A DNA stretch of 64,000 nt, taken from assembly GCA_029582155.1 (NCBI GenBank), contig CM055906.1:16143828-16207827 (forward strand), given 5' to 3'. Shown piece by piece: positions 25,452-38,159 of the stretch (positions are counted from its first letter, which is position 1; each line of letters opens with the position of its first letter). Origin of the DNA: Panopea generosa. Lineage: Eukaryota > Mollusca > Bivalvia > Adapedonta > Hiatellidae. A program made the position numbers and the translations under genes. Below the pieces are notes generated by a model. It was not told the origin of the DNA and made no database searches. It saw only the letters and a program-made list of their open reading frames with translations.

Positions 25452-26170
25452 GATTCTGAGGGCTGAATACAGCATATATTTTCTATTCTGAGGGCTGACG
25501 ACAGCATATAGTTTCTATTCTGATGGCTGTAGACAGCATATAGTTTCTATTCTGAGGGCTTTAGACAGCATATAGTTTCTATTCTGAGGGCTGAAGGCAG
25601 CATATAGTTTCTATTCTGAGGGCTGTAAACAGCATATAGTTTCTATTCTGAGGGCTGAAGACAGCATATATTTTCTATTCTGAGGGCTGAAGACAGCATA
25701 TAGTTTCTATTCTGAGGGCTGACAGCATATAGTTTCTATTCTGAGGACTGAAGACAGCATATATTTTCCTATCTGAGGGCTGAATACAGCATATATTTTC
25801 TATTCTGAGGGCTGAAGACAACATATAGTTTCTATTCTGAGGGCTGAAGACAGTATATAGTTTCTATTCTGAGGGCTGAAGACAGCATATTGTTTCTGTT
25901 CTGAGGGCTGAAGACAGCATATTGTTTCTATTCTGAGGGCTGAAGACAGCATATTGTTTCTATTCTGAGGGCTGAAGACAGCATATTGTTTCTATTCTGA
26001 GGGCTGAAGACAGCATATATTCTGATTATGATGGCTGAAGACAATATATTTTCTATTCTGAAGGCTGAAGACAGCATATAGTTTCTATTCTGAGGACTGA
26101 AGACACAATATATTCTGATTATGATGGCTGAATACACCATATTTTTTTCTTCTGATGGCTGAAGACACCA
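25452..26170 (+). repeat. 32-bp minisatellite, about 22 copies
   Basis: Unit TTCTATTCTGAGGGCTGAAG then ACAGCATATAGT. It becomes more degenerate towards the right end. Confidence 0.95.
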
Positions 26171-27643
26171 TTATTTATTTTTTATTTAATCCTTGTAGGA
26201 TGCGATTCTCTAATCCATTTTAATAGGCCGTTGTATAAAGTAACAACTCATAGAACAAATTTCTAGACATATATTTGTCAATTGTCTACTGCTATATCCA
26301 AGAAAAAACACATCTCCTTTCATTCCATACAGCATGTCAGATATGCATTGAGGAATGGCCGAAATGTCATTCGGACTAAATCATGCTAAATCCGACAAAC
26401 ATAAGTAATACATGAATGATACTTATTATAAATTCAATCAATGTATGTAACATACTTTAAGACATCTTAAAAATTCAATAGGCATATTTTCCTGCCATAT
26501 TGTGATTTTTACATCTACATAATAGTTAATACCGGAAATTGGCGTGATCTCTATAATTAGCGATCCAAAACCTTCTATACCTATTATCAACTTTTATATC
26601 CCCATTTCTGGAGATTTTAAACATGTCGTACCTAGATTTGGAACACTACCAATGCTTGCGTTTCTAAATAAAGTCGTTAAGGCGTTATGTCTGAATACTT
26701 GTCTGAATAACAAAATTTGGATTTTTTTTGAAAAAACAAAAACAACAACAAATTTATTCATTTGTTTTTCATTATTGTACTGACCAAATTCTAGCTTTAT
26801 TACGGAGAATAACTGTCGTGAATATTGCCTTACAAATACATTCATAGTTTTTATTTATTTATAATACATATGTATAGTTTGTTGTTGTTTAGTTTAAACA
26901 TACGTGTATTGTTTTGCCATTAGATTTACATAATACATGTATGTACATATAACAACCATTTAACAATAAGGCAAAATGACCTGGCAACAAATGCTCTCCA
27001 GGTTAGTTACGATCATCGACACATTATATGTTATGTGGAGAAAATAATTCTCTAAATAAGTTCAAGCAACACTTGTTTGCCTTATCGAGAAGTCGGTGAT
27101 TGGAAATATTTAGCTTACAGTCTATCTTATGAATTTTCATCGATCTGTGCGTGTCATTTCAATTATAACAACAGGAAAACGCTTGTAGCACCAAGTTGTC
27201 ATTTCCGTGCAATTTCAATCACAAGCACAACTTATGTAATCTTGCCAACAGAGAAACATTTCAGTTCATTATCACTAGATGTTTTATCTCTGTACGCCAC
27301 ATCATCCTGCATTGTTCTTCTGTTTAAAGTATTTGACAGTAAATTTCCATACAATTTCCTAATCACCTTATTATGTAACAAACTTGAATGTTTGAAAGAC
27401 AGCTGATGTTCATGCATTTGTTGTGTTACAATCATTTAAAACTAGTAAAGCTGTAAGTTGTTTTCGTTGACATTTCCAGACACGTAAGTAATTTTTTCCC
27501 CTTTTGCTGTCTGCATAAGTACTTTGCTGAGTGCAGCTAGTTAACTATGTGATGATTGGTCATACTTTGTTCTACGGGCAAGAATCTTCCACCTTTGAAT
27601 ATCTGAATAGTCATTGACTTGCCGAGATAAGGCGTGTATTATA
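26171..27643. other. unique sequence, no supported gene
   Basis: A 109-codon frame (27077-27406, plus) and an overlapping 67-codon frame on the minus strand (27232-27435) are longer than average for this composition. I recognise neither and see no matching splice context. Confidence 0.35.
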
Positions 27644-27990
27644 CTAGTTAATCGCCAAGTAGGTGCACTGTCTGCCGTTATATAACTGAGCTACTGATGT
27701 AAAAGGCACAATTGTCACTTTCAACACTGATAATATTGATTTAAAGAAGATATCACTTTTAGTATTAACAGCATTTTCTGTATAGATGACATGCGCAGGA
27801 ATGGAACGTACGTAAAACTGATGGACTATTATATTCACAGAACTGCAGTAAAGGTTACCACGAACATTGAGGTTGAACAAGATGATTTATTCCTGATTTG
27901 GCATGATTTCGGCCACTTATCACTGCGGATCTCGCATGTTTGTAAACAGATGAACTGATATGCAAACATCGAGCAGGGGTTCCCAAGTTT
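27644..27990 (-). pseudogene. possible TNF-superfamily ligand domain, broken
   Basis: The minus-strand frame ends near 27644. It reads ILFNLNVRGNLYCSSVNIIV, then IPAHVIYTENAVNTKSDIFF, KSILSV and FTSVAQLYNGRQCTYLAIN. This resembles the beta-strand order of the TNF homology domain: a G-x-Y-x-x-S strand, a HVIY strand, a K-S strand, then T-S-x-x-x-L-x-x-G before a final strand. Upstream in the same frame are TAA at about 27896 and adjacent TGA and TAA stops near 27930, so no intact domain exists. C1q has a related jelly-roll fold and is an alternative. The assignment rests on pattern only. Confidence 0.3.
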
Positions 27991-28706
27991 GAACGTGTTC
28001 TAATGGATAACATTGGGTTGTTTCTTGTATGGTACATATAGAATACCATGTTGGTGTCTGATATTCTAAAATTCATTAGGTGAGGTAGAAAAAATAATTA
28101 AGCGCAATTCTTCGAGTGCTTATGTTTTTCAAGCAGAACCTGATCAATTTTAAACTATCATGCACTAAAATCGTATTCTATTTATCATGTCTTAATTTGC
28201 TTGTTTAATTTATTTTTATTAAAAAAACAAACAAGTTTTAGCCGAGCAAACAAATGCACGAGTCTTTGGTAAATTCGTATGAAAATGCAGTTTTATGGAA
28301 ACTGTTCGACGGTGTTATGATTATTAATTTATAGTATTATTGACACAACTAACAGTTAATCCGAGGTCGAAAAGAGGATTAAACAGAAAACAGAAACAAT
28401 GACATCATCAGTGTTCGTGTTGCTGCAAGATAAATTTTCCCTGTCGATAAAGCAAAGGTTTATCATACCTCCACTTTATTTATGTTGAAAAATACGTTAT
28501 GATATGATAACATGGAATATTGACAAGTCTTTGTTCTAGGGGTTATTACTGTTTTACATCGGACAATGGAAAATGTAAGAGTGAACTGCAACGATTTGTC
28601 GATTGAGATGTATACACTAATTATATTCTAGTGACCTTGATATGCGACACTTGCATGGAAAACATTTGTTTTTTCATATCATTCTTTAAATCTTGAATGG
28701 TTCTCA
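27991..28706. other. unique sequence
   Basis: Nothing recognised. Confidence 0.4.
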
Positions 28707-28932
28707 AAGGCCGTATGGCCTAAAGTGCTGTCATCTAACGACCACTTATTTCTAACATCTCTTGGTCGTGGGTTCGAGCCAGGTTTGATCCAAAAACATG
28801 ATTTGAGAAACTTTACCAGCTTCCTGTTGAAGGATTGTGGTTCTATTCTGATTCAGTCAGAGGTCCTCTTCCACCAATACAACTGACTGTGTTTATTGCC
28901 ATATATAACTTGTTACGAGAGTTTGAGCGAAA
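28707..28932 (+). mobile_element. tRNA-derived SINE-like element
   Basis: An AGGCCGTATGGCCTAAAGTG head and a GGTCGTGGGTTCGAGCC B box, followed by a body with GAGAAACTTTACCAGCTTCC and CAACTGACTGTGTTTATTGCC. The body does not match families A or B. Confidence 0.5.
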
Positions 28933-29730
28933 TTTAACTTTTTTTCTGATATGAGTTAATGCATGTTTTGAAACGACAGGAAACATTACAACAGAATGTA
29001 CAAAAATATGGTTGCTAAGGCAACGCTAATTTTCACATTTCTTGTCAACAACAAGCACTTCAAATCACTATATTTCTCTTATTAACTATCGCAAAGAGCA
29101 ATACACTGGTGTGCATAATTAATTAAGACTGTCAATTTTCCCGTATACGTTTATCGATGAAGCATGTGACATCACGCACGTGTGACGGTTCATAAGTAGT
29201 TGAACTGTCGGATGACCAAAGTAATGCAATAAAATTTGTATCGTTAAAGAAAACAAATGAAGTTGTGAATGAGATTCAGAATATATTTGGTGATCGTAAA
29301 ATATCTAAAACAAGGATTTACGCTTAGTATGACATATTTGTGACGGGTTTTCGGCAGATAGTGATTGACGGGTAGAAGACAGAAAGCGACGTTGGCGACA
29401 GATAAGAATGTTAAAAGTTCAAAAGAACTGACTGATGTTGACAGATGTTTGACAGTGAAAGTAATTTGTTCCACATTTATTTAATTAATGTTCAACTTGG
29501 TATCACGATGGCAGGAGTGTTTCAATCACAATTGGGAATAATTTAAGAAATATTGACATTCTCTGTGATGATTTCTCGCCGTAATTAGGTGACAGACATG
29601 TGATTACAGTACATAGTAAAATAAAACTTAAAAAAACCCTGCATAAGTGACGTTGCAATGCCTACTTACGGCACAGGTAACTAAATAATCTATGATAATA
29701 AAACGTATGAGATGAAAATGGCGTTTAAAG
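28933..29730. other. unique sequence
   Basis: Nothing recognised; the 76-codon minus frame at 29244-29474 has no supporting evidence. Confidence 0.35.
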
Positions 29731-30143
29731 GTCTCATGACACAGTTGAATTTTGCTCTATGTTCTATACAAAATAAGGTCTTGGATTACCATGGTAAAAT
29801 CGATATAGACAATTCATTTTTAAACGCAGGATAAATCTGCCTTACAATTGGTACTTGCTTGTTTAAAGAAAGTGCAGTGATATCCATTATTTTTAAAAAA
29901 AGTCCTAAAATGCTCTTAAATACAGTACATATTATTAAAGTACAAATAAAAGTCACTTTTTAACACTAGTGGTGTCTTTTTATTGTATATGATCTTCCAG
30001 CATTTGCTCTACACCTCTGTAACAAGAAATCACTGTCCTTATTACCATTTTGAAAATATTTGGAACCAAATTACACAGGACATTTAAGCACAAGAGGTGT
30101 TACTGTCACTCGAAAGAAAAAGGGCACAACTGTATAGTTAGAC
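29731..30143 (+). mobile_element. non-autonomous DNA element, family M2, copy 1
   Basis: Begins GTCTCATGACACAGTTGAA and ends GGGCACAACTGTATAGTTAGACG (inverted repeats). It is flanked on both sides by TAAAG, a perfect 5-bp target duplication. The interior matches 50743-51198 (opposite orientation) and 60165-60405, for example AAGTCACTTTTTAACAC, GGTGTCTTTTTATTG and CCATTTTGAAAATATTTGGAA. No coding capacity. Confidence 0.85.
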
Positions 30144-31174
30144 GTAAAGACTCCACTGATTTCCATGTTTTATGTTTATTTCATAATATCATAATCTACA
30201 TGGGGAATTAATTCAAAAGTATGGTCCATTTCTTCTATCTATGAATGAATTACATATAGAGACAAGGTAAACAAAGGGAGTCAATTTAAGGTTGACAATA
30301 AGTGAAACAGCTATATCTAGTGATTTCCCTTTTATTGGTGAAATGTAGAATCCATTGTGTGACACGCATGTAATTGAAAATGTCGTCTTAAATGATACTC
30401 AAACGCAACACTGACGAGATAAAGACGTTCACATGCATTATATAGAACCAATAGAATTGCAAATAATTACACTTTATAATTTTAATATCTCATTAATAGT
30501 AATTTTCAACAGTTCAACTGTAAAATAAAAAAAATAATACCGTGCAAACTAATTCCTTATATGTTTGCCATTATTTCTAAATTATAGCAGTATCAATGTA
30601 TATACATTACACGTTATATGTCATATTCACACATAAATTATTTTATTTTCAACTTTAATTATTTGCATCCAAACTAGTTTCCCCCCAGTTTTAATTCAGA
30701 TGTTTTTGTCTCAACGTTACATTAGTGTGTGCCAATTTACGTTTAAAAGAGCTCTCCACATCTCCGGATTGTATTGATTATTGGTTAACTAGAAAAAAAA
30801 ACAACAACTAGAAAACAACAACAACTAGAAAAAACAACAACAACTAGAAAACAAACTCTTTGTCCTAGAGAAATGCTATTGTCTGTAGTAAGCTATCACC
30901 AGTATATTGAGAAAGTCGTTAGAAAATGTTTCAAATGACGATAAGATGGCTTTCTTTTTAAGACTGGAAATATTTCTGTGTTTCTCTTTTATCAGTTTCG
31001 ACATCGTCACAATGGCAATGAAAACTATTTTATTTGCTTTAACACCTCAGGCCCATGCAACATATTTTATACAAATAAATGTTAACAATACAGCATGTGA
31101 TAAATATTATAGCATGGCATATATACATTAATGTATAGTTAAACTATTAATTGAAAGAACTTATTTTCATATTT
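30144..31174. other. AT-rich sequence with a short simple repeat
   Basis: At 30789-30855 four units of ACTAGAAAACAACAACA occur. The 74-codon frame at 30907 contains LENVSNDDKMAFFL, which recalls the segment NNLSNVDKTVFLF in the LINE tail at 0.8 kb, but nothing else supports a LINE here. Confidence 0.35.
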
Positions 31175-31243
31175 AAAGACATAATAGAGATAAGTTTAAA
31201 GACATTATAGAGATAAATTTAAAGACATAATAGAGATAAATTT
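31175..31243 (+). repeat. 23-bp tandem repeat, 3 copies
   Basis: Unit AAAGACATAATAGAGATAAA then TTT. Confidence 0.9.
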
Positions 31244-32344
31244 CAGATTTTATCCAACTCTTATTTTGTATTGCTATTAAAATTATTTTAAACATTTTTA
31301 TAGCAGCTCTCATCAAACATTTTGGTTACATACCGTTTTGGGTTATCTTTCAAACTCTTTACCTGCAGATGTTATCATATCAGTCAATGATGATAATGTT
31401 TGATTTATATCAGTAATACTGTTAAACATTTTTGGTATACCATGCATTTAGATGTTCTAGCATTAGACGTAAACATTTGATGGTTAATGTTCCTTTTTAT
31501 ATTAATATGGGTTATAACTTTATCACTGAAACAGTATTTAACTCCAAACTCTGTAAAGTATATACACTGTTTAACATTTACCTTATGTAATATTATTTTA
31601 TAAATCCGAAAACATGGTGGTAGACGAATACTATCTTCATGTAGTTTGCTGAAGGTTTAAGATTTTTTGTGAGGATACCATTTATGACATGCATTCGAAA
31701 CGCATTTTAATGTGAGCTGTAAGTTTCAAGTTACCCTAATGCTGATGTTGTATTGTACATGTATTTATCAATGACATACTCAGAAGAGTCCATATCTGTT
31801 TCGATATACTGTTTATCTTTATTTTGTTGAATCAAATTTATTTATTTAAACTCTATATTTTTGTTTTTATCCATTTTACGTCCTGTTTTACTTGAAAATT
31901 ATGTTATGTGTTGTGCTTGTTATTTTGATTTAATTAGTGTTACATATTCAGTTTATCAGTTTGCATGTAGAATTGTATTAAACTGTCTGACAAAAACTCG
32001 GACACTTTCAACGGTTGTCTTGTCACAGTCGATAAGTTGCCTTTCAACTTATAAAATTGGCCAAGTTCCCTATGCATTTTTACACCCTGCAACATAAATA
32101 GCTATATTGTTTAGATGCCAGAGTAACTACATAAACATGTACTGAAGTAAGGATGTAAATTGCTCCAAATCTACAATATAACATGTATTTACCCAATTCC
32201 AGTGTGTGTGTGTATTTATAACAAAGTTATATTTATTCATGCTGCTTCGATGGCTATATCCTTAAATTGCTACGTATTTAGTTTGTTATGTATTTTCTTC
32301 TTTTAATCATTATTACTAATTCCGTTTCTTAACAATGGACCTCA
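31244..32344. other. unique AT-rich sequence
   Basis: Nothing recognised. Confidence 0.4.
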
Positions 32345-32930
32345 GTCAGTGTGCTTGGTAGTAGAATACCACTTAAGTGTAAGGAGTATTTACGTGCCAT
32401 AATTCCTGGTAGTAGAATACCACTTACGTGTAAGGAGTATTTACGTGCCATAATTCCTGGTAGTAGAATACCACTAACGTGAAAGGAGTATTTACGTGCC
32501 ATAATTCCTGGTAGTAGAATACCACTTACGTGTAAGGAGTATTTACGTGCCATAATTCCTGGTAGTAGAATACCACTTAAGTGTACGGAGTATTTACGTG
32601 ACATAGTTCCTGGTAGTAGAATACCACTTACGTGTAAGGAGTATTTACGTGCCATAATTCCTGGTAGTAGAATACCACTTAAGTGTACGGAGTATCTACG
32701 TGACATAGTTCCTGGTAGTAGCATACCAATTTAGTGAAAGGAGTATTTACGTGCCATAATTCCTGGTAGAAGAAAACCACTTACGTGTAAGGAGTATTTA
32801 CGTGTCATAATTCCTGGTAGTAGAATACCACTTAAGTGTAAGAAGTATGTACGTGCCATAGTTCCTGGTAGAAGAATACCACTTAAGTGTAAGGATTATG
32901 TACGTGCCATAATTCCTGGTAGTAGCATCA
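32345..32930 (+). repeat. 51-bp minisatellite, about 11 copies
   Basis: Unit CCTGGTAGTAGAATACCACT, then TACGTGTAAGGAGTATTTAC, then GTGCCATAATT. It contains the inverted repeat TGGTAGTAGAATACCA. The minus-strand frame at 32329-32724 has a 17-residue repeat (SGILLPGIMARKYSLHV) and is an array frame. Confidence 0.95.
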
Positions 32931-34289
32931 GGAAGAGAAATTCCAGGTTCACTACATGTACAAAAACAACAAACTTACATATCAAAAAATCACATCAGCA
33001 AATCAATATGCAGAATAAACCTAGAACATTGATACCTGCAGAACTGCAGAGTTTCAACAAATTCTATGAACTTTTTTATATGTGCATCACGAATCATTGG
33101 CTTAATTAAAGCAACATAATACAGATGAACTCAGTTATCTTATCTCTCAAGAAGTTATTATTTATGATTTCATATTACCCACATCACGCCACAAAGACAG
33201 ATTAAATTGTAATTCATAAAGCACACTTAGTTTATATGATATATTGCAATGTTTTTTATGCAAATATGAAATATGTATATTGTAAAAACATGTTGTACAT
33301 TACTTATGAATAAAATATGTTTAAACCAATATTGGTAATGATAAAAAGACAAAACAGTTCGACGTATTGTCTGTACAAGACGAATCTCGATAATAGATCA
33401 TAGTATACTATCTAAAATATATCGATTTGCGAGTTTTATGTTTGTAAATGAAGATGATTGGAGAAATGATATCAAAGAAATGAAACTTGATTTATTTTAA
33501 ATTGTCCATTGGATTTTCGAAATATCCTGTGGAAATACGAGTAGCAAGATTGCATCGCATGCTGAGAACTTTGGTTTATTGTTCAAGTTGCTTGGTTACA
33601 GATATGCCTGCTTCAGCAATATTTTTTTTTAAGTTTTGATGCTGAAATTTTATGTGTTCAGATACTTTGTGGTTGGTTTTATCTAAGAATAAAAATATTT
33701 AAATGTGGGTAAATAAATTTACATTTAATATGCGATTAGATAAATAATTAAATCTGTTTTTACTCACGTTGAATTAGCGAAGTTTTTAATACTTCTTAAA
33801 TAAAATTAAACAATTTTATACATGTATGTCCAAATGAAGACGTGATATATACAAGACACGGACACAACAATTGCCCAAACATAACTAATACACGCGAATT
33901 AGAAACTATAACTTCATCTAACTGCAGTCATAAAGAAGTATTGTTTTTCTTTATTTTTCACAAAATATCTCCAACGTCGGTTGCTGTTTTAAAAATGTGT
34001 ATTGCTATGTGAAATATAAAGTTTTTCAATAAAACATATCAATATATTTATATTTAAAAGCCTGTCAATATAATAAGACGGTATATGTCTGAAATTAGGA
34101 AATTGTCACGGTTGACTTTCCTTGGTATTTTGTTTTCTTTTTTGCTTGTTTTTATTATGTTTTATAAAGTATGGATTTCTTTTTAAATTTAAGAAAACAA
34201 CAACAAACTTGGATGTGAACTGTATATGTTGTTGTTATTTGCTTCAACCTCTTTTGGCACCCCCATCTTGGGCCCACCCTATCCCCAAT
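32931..34289. other. unique AT-rich sequence
   Basis: Nothing recognised. Confidence 0.4.
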
Positions 34290-34293
34290 ATTC

Positions 34294-34334
<41 letters not shown>

Positions 34335-34340
34335 TTATCT
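34290..34340 (+). repeat. (ATT)n microsatellite
   Basis: About 16 TTA/ATT units with one interruption. A (TA)n tract of about 24 bases follows at 34485-34508. Confidence 0.95.
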
Positions 34341-34699
34341 TCACATTTTTTTTCTTTTTTTCTTATTAATTCTCCCCATTCTTAATAGAGATCAATATGT
34401 ATATAATAATAAAGTATTATACATTTACAAAACAGACTAATTGAAGCATGAAAGATGAATGATTGTGGTGAAATTTTTATATGCTATATATATATATATA
34501 TATATATTCATTTATTTTGAAATTGTGAGGTGAGTATGGGGATGGTCCTCCCCGACCCCCGCACATCTAGGACGGGGAGAATAAATGGGTAATCCAAAAT
34601 GGGTGACTGAAAACAAAAGAATGGATCTCTTACACAGTGAGCTAAAAGGGAATTTATCAGGATTATAAAATTGGTTAAGACATATTTTTTCAAATATAT

Positions 34700-35142
34700 C
34701 GTTACTTGGGCTACGCGCCTAGATTAGACTGAAATAGATTATCTGCTTAAAATTACAACATAGTTTGTGACGTATCAAATGAGACACGTGATTTCATTTT
34801 GATTTCAATTCGATCAGTTATGTTCACAGGGATTGAACAAGGATTTCAGTTTATTTGGGCGCAGCACAAATCTGAACAGTCACACATGTTTTTCAGTAGA
34901 AATATTGTGGATTTTAATAAAATATCGGAGTTTAGGGGTAGGGAGGCGGATTTTTTAAAGAGTAGATCTGCCGTTAATTTAGGTTTGCGCCTAGTAAAAT
35001 TGTTTCATCCTAGAAAGAGTCCTTATGACGTCAAGCAGTTTTTAAGTACTGTCTATTTTTAGAATGGGGATTTCGTTTCAAGTTTACTACTCCAATTCAA
35101 ATTTTGATTATGTCAAGTTTTGGTGGATTTGGAATACTAAAA
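34700..35142 (+). repeat. interspersed repeat R1, longest copy
   Basis: Shares TTGGGCTACGCGCCTAG, GTGACGTAT, TTTAAGTACTGTCTATTTTT, GAATGGGGATTTCGTTT and TTTTGGTGGATTTGG with copies at 50037 and 55229. This copy has about 190 extra bases (roughly 34835-35010) absent from the other two, so either it is the fuller version or it holds an insertion. An 87-codon frame crosses that part (34799-35062). I do not recognise its product. No inverted or long terminal repeats were seen. Confidence 0.8.
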
Positions 35143-35179
35143 GTAGTGTTGTGTACCGGACAGCTTCCGTGCGAGTCCC

Positions 35180-35431
35180 GGGTCGGTATTCACCAACCGT
35201 TCATTAAAACTATTCTTAGACTTGAACTCAGTATTAATTTTGAAAAATACACTTAGAGACAATTATTTTCGACCAACATTTGCAGGCATGTAGGGACACC
35301 TGATATATAGTCACATGAATCACTCACAATGATTCTATATGTCATGGCAAACTGCATTTTCTAAGATTTAAATTTGGATTTTCAAGCTCAAGCCTAAGAA
35401 TATTCTCAAGAATGGTTGGTGAATACGACCC
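35180..35431. mobile_element. 252-bp MITE-like element, family M3
   Basis: Ends are inverted repeats of about 45 bases: left GGGTCGGTATTCACCAACC then CTATTCTTAGACTTGA, right the complement of GGGTCGTATTCACCAACC then ATATTCTTAGGCTTGA. No coding capacity. Target duplication is not obvious (CCC/CCT context). Confidence 0.85.
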
Positions 35432-36070
35432 CTGAAGTGTAAATGGCAGTATTTGTATAGGGTTGCACTATTCTACAATGTTAAAACTGTCGATACTGAA
35501 TCCGTGACATTGAAATAAGAATCGACAAGCCTCCGTTACCCTGTCGTCACAAAGCTGTGACATTTTAAAAATTAGAAATTTATATAAACGAATAAATGCG
35601 TGTTCTGGCATTACCAAAACTTAGCAGTAAAGTGACTACATTTATTATTTATCATGCTGGTTGTGATTTCATGTGGTGGTTGTGTCAGTTATTAACATAT
35701 ATTAAAAAAGCTCCAATGACAGAGAAATGCAATTAAATTGCTTTCAAACTTGAAGAAATTGTCATAATCAAATGTTCAATTTGATCGCAATTTACTAATA
35801 ATACAAAAAAATTCCCGAATGTAAAAATATACTTCATATGTTTGGGTATATTTAACATATTCAAAACATCCGTGGTATTGTCCCCGCTTTCGACTAGAAA
35901 CTGTCAAAATTTACAAAACCAGTACTTCTGTCGACGTGAATCTGTGACAAACTGTCGACGCAAATCACTAGATACGTTGTGACAAAGTTCCCTGACCGTG
36001 TACTTGGCCGAGTTAACGACGTAAGTTTAGGTAGTCTTATTCCACTCCGTCCAACGTCAGCGGGTACTGG
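35432..36070. other. unique sequence
   Basis: Nothing recognised. The 35894-36076 minus frame has no recognisable domain. Confidence 0.35.
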
Positions 36071-36370
36071 ACTCACACCACTATTATCTCCTAAGAGTAC
36101 TCTGGACAGATGAAGGAGGTAGAAATAAAACTTAAGTTATATTTTTCTTCTTTTCTTCAGGGCTTTAAACTGCAATGGTTTGTTTTTAGCTAGTATTAGT
36201 TAAATGATCAGTATTTTAGAAGTCACCACTGAAAATTTGATGCTGATACCAGCTTTCTAGACAATTCTGTGTCATATCAGAATTGTTGGTTGGAACCGCA
36301 TCTAGGGCGAATAATTGACATATTATTACTCTGGAAATTGGTAGGTCTCACAAAAGCATTGTTTTATATA
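36071..36370 (-). mobile_element. family M1, copy 3, truncated
   Basis: Inverted relative to the copies at 16.6 and 21.0 kb. It begins at the terminal repeat (GGACTCACACCACTATTATC) and matches through CAGTATTTTAGAAGTCACCACTG and TCTGGAAATTGGTAGGTCTC to 36370, then stops, so the far terminus is missing. Confidence 0.82.
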
Positions 36371-36909
36371 TCTATATACCAAATTATGTCAGTAAAAATA
36401 CATTTGAGGTTATAAGGGTGCTAAATATTGAGTTCGTTATTGATTTACGTCATTAACAGACAATTGTGTATGAACCCAAAGTGAAACCCTCCCTAGCTAA
36501 AATGCCGGATCTGCCTATGAAAGTAAGGTTTAGGTTCGTGTGTTATCCGACACAAAACTGATATGACTCCGTGAAGAGCAGACCGATGTTGACTTTACGA
36601 GTCTATAACTATTATTGAAAGGGAACATGACAATGTTGATATATATGGAATCCAACCACCACAGTATGTGTATACATCTATTATTCTACATGTAGATTAT
36701 TATTGTTGTACCTATACAACAAACAACAGTTTGTAAATAGTAACCTCTATTAAATCACTTTCCATCAGTATGCTTATATAATTTTCCGGGCTACATCTGA
36801 CACAAACTTAACTATTCAATTTTTACGTGACCATTGTTTGCCCGGCTTTCAGTACTTAAGGTACTTTGATTATAGACCGTCTTATAAAATAGTTTACGAC
36901 TTCTAAATT
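36371..36909. other. unique sequence
   Basis: Nothing recognised. Confidence 0.35.
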
Positions 36910-37362
36910 AGGTGTGTATAATTGGTTGTAAATGCTGCTGAAGATTTGTGCCTAGCCACTTTTTCTAAAGTTCCGCTCGACCAATCACATTTGTTACATG
37001 AATGCCAAAATGCAATTAAGATTTTAAGTAAGGTATATTCACATGGCTATGTTCAGTGTTGTTATAGGTGTAGCCTACTTACATGTACGTGAGCAGAACA
37101 TATTATATTTGAATGTATCGTTAATGAACGATATAGGCAATGTCTATGATCATAATTGTTGAAACTGATTGATTTTATAGCTTATTATACATTAATAAGT
37201 AATGATGCGAGAGAACAAATAACAATTATATACACGGGACTAAGTGTCTTTCCAAAAATAAAGAATTTTTATATAATCAAGAATCGACAGTATATAAAGA
37301 TAAATCTACATAATATAACGAAGAAAACACATAATATAAAGGAAAATATCCGAGATATATAA
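36910..37362 (+). mobile_element. LINE reverse transcriptase C-terminal fragment, degenerate
   Basis: With small frame changes the plus strand reads CYRCSLLT, a stop, AEHIIFECIVNERYRQC, then LLKLIDFIAYYTLISNDAREQ (37156 onward). The C-x2-C...H-x5-C pattern followed by a helical tail fits the zinc-knuckle end of a LINE ORF, of a different subfamily from the 0.8-kb copy. Stops and frame breaks make it a relic. Confidence 0.45.
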
Positions 37363-37623
37363 AATATAAAGCTCAGAACACAGCTCCGATTTTCCATATT
37401 ATATGTTTGTTGTAGAAATGATAACATGGTTCAACATAAAGGTAAAACGTATGGCAAAGTAAAAATCGAAGTGAAAATATATCTAAACCCAGTTTTTGTG
37501 CCAACCATTGAAATAATTCGATTTCCTTTTTTACGTTTCTCAAACGCCTGTTGAAAATATGAGTTATTTAATTAAAGTTCAATAATTATTTAACATTCAT
37601 TTCAAAACTGCCAGGCAATGTTA
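37363..37623. other. 3' flank of the C1q-type gene
   Basis: On the minus strand this lies downstream of the stop at 37624. An ATTAAA at about 37567-37572 could serve as a polyadenylation signal. Confidence 0.35.
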
Positions 37624-38159
37624 TTATAAAGTAACACGAAAGTTAGTACGCTTGATCAAGACACCGATGAAGCTCGGAAGCCCGTAGTTATGGTTGATGT
37701 ATAGTAGGTCCCCGTATGTTCCCTCCGTGACGAACACATCGTCACCCTTCGTCAGATATACGAGGAAAGAACGAGATGTGCATTCGGAAAATGCATCATC
37801 ACCAGCCAATACGCGACCTACAGTGGCGCTGTTTTTCATAAGACCGAGGACGATTGTATGCGCCGAGTGAGAGCAAACATTTAAAGAAAAGAGATATGTG
37901 CCGTTGATTGGAGCGATGAAGTTTCCATGGTAATTGTTGTATGCGTTGCCTGTTTTCAGCTGGACGCTATCGTAGACGATCGGTTGTCTCTGTGTACCCG
38001 CAATCGAGCTCGTTCAATATGCCATGAAAGATACTGGTGCATGGGTAGTCATAACTGAAAAATTATCCAAAAAAAATATGTTTTAATATTGCGTCATTTA
38101 AATGTATGTTAAGAAATTTAATAAGAAAATGTATGTCCAGAAAGGTATGCACATTCACA

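Noticed and set aside
30907-31131. LINE tail suggested by LENVSNDDKMAFFL
   Set aside because: The similarity is one short segment, with no zinc-knuckle residues upstream.
32329-32724. 131-codon frame with 17-residue repeat
   Set aside because: Translation of the 51-bp minisatellite; no signal peptide or splice context.
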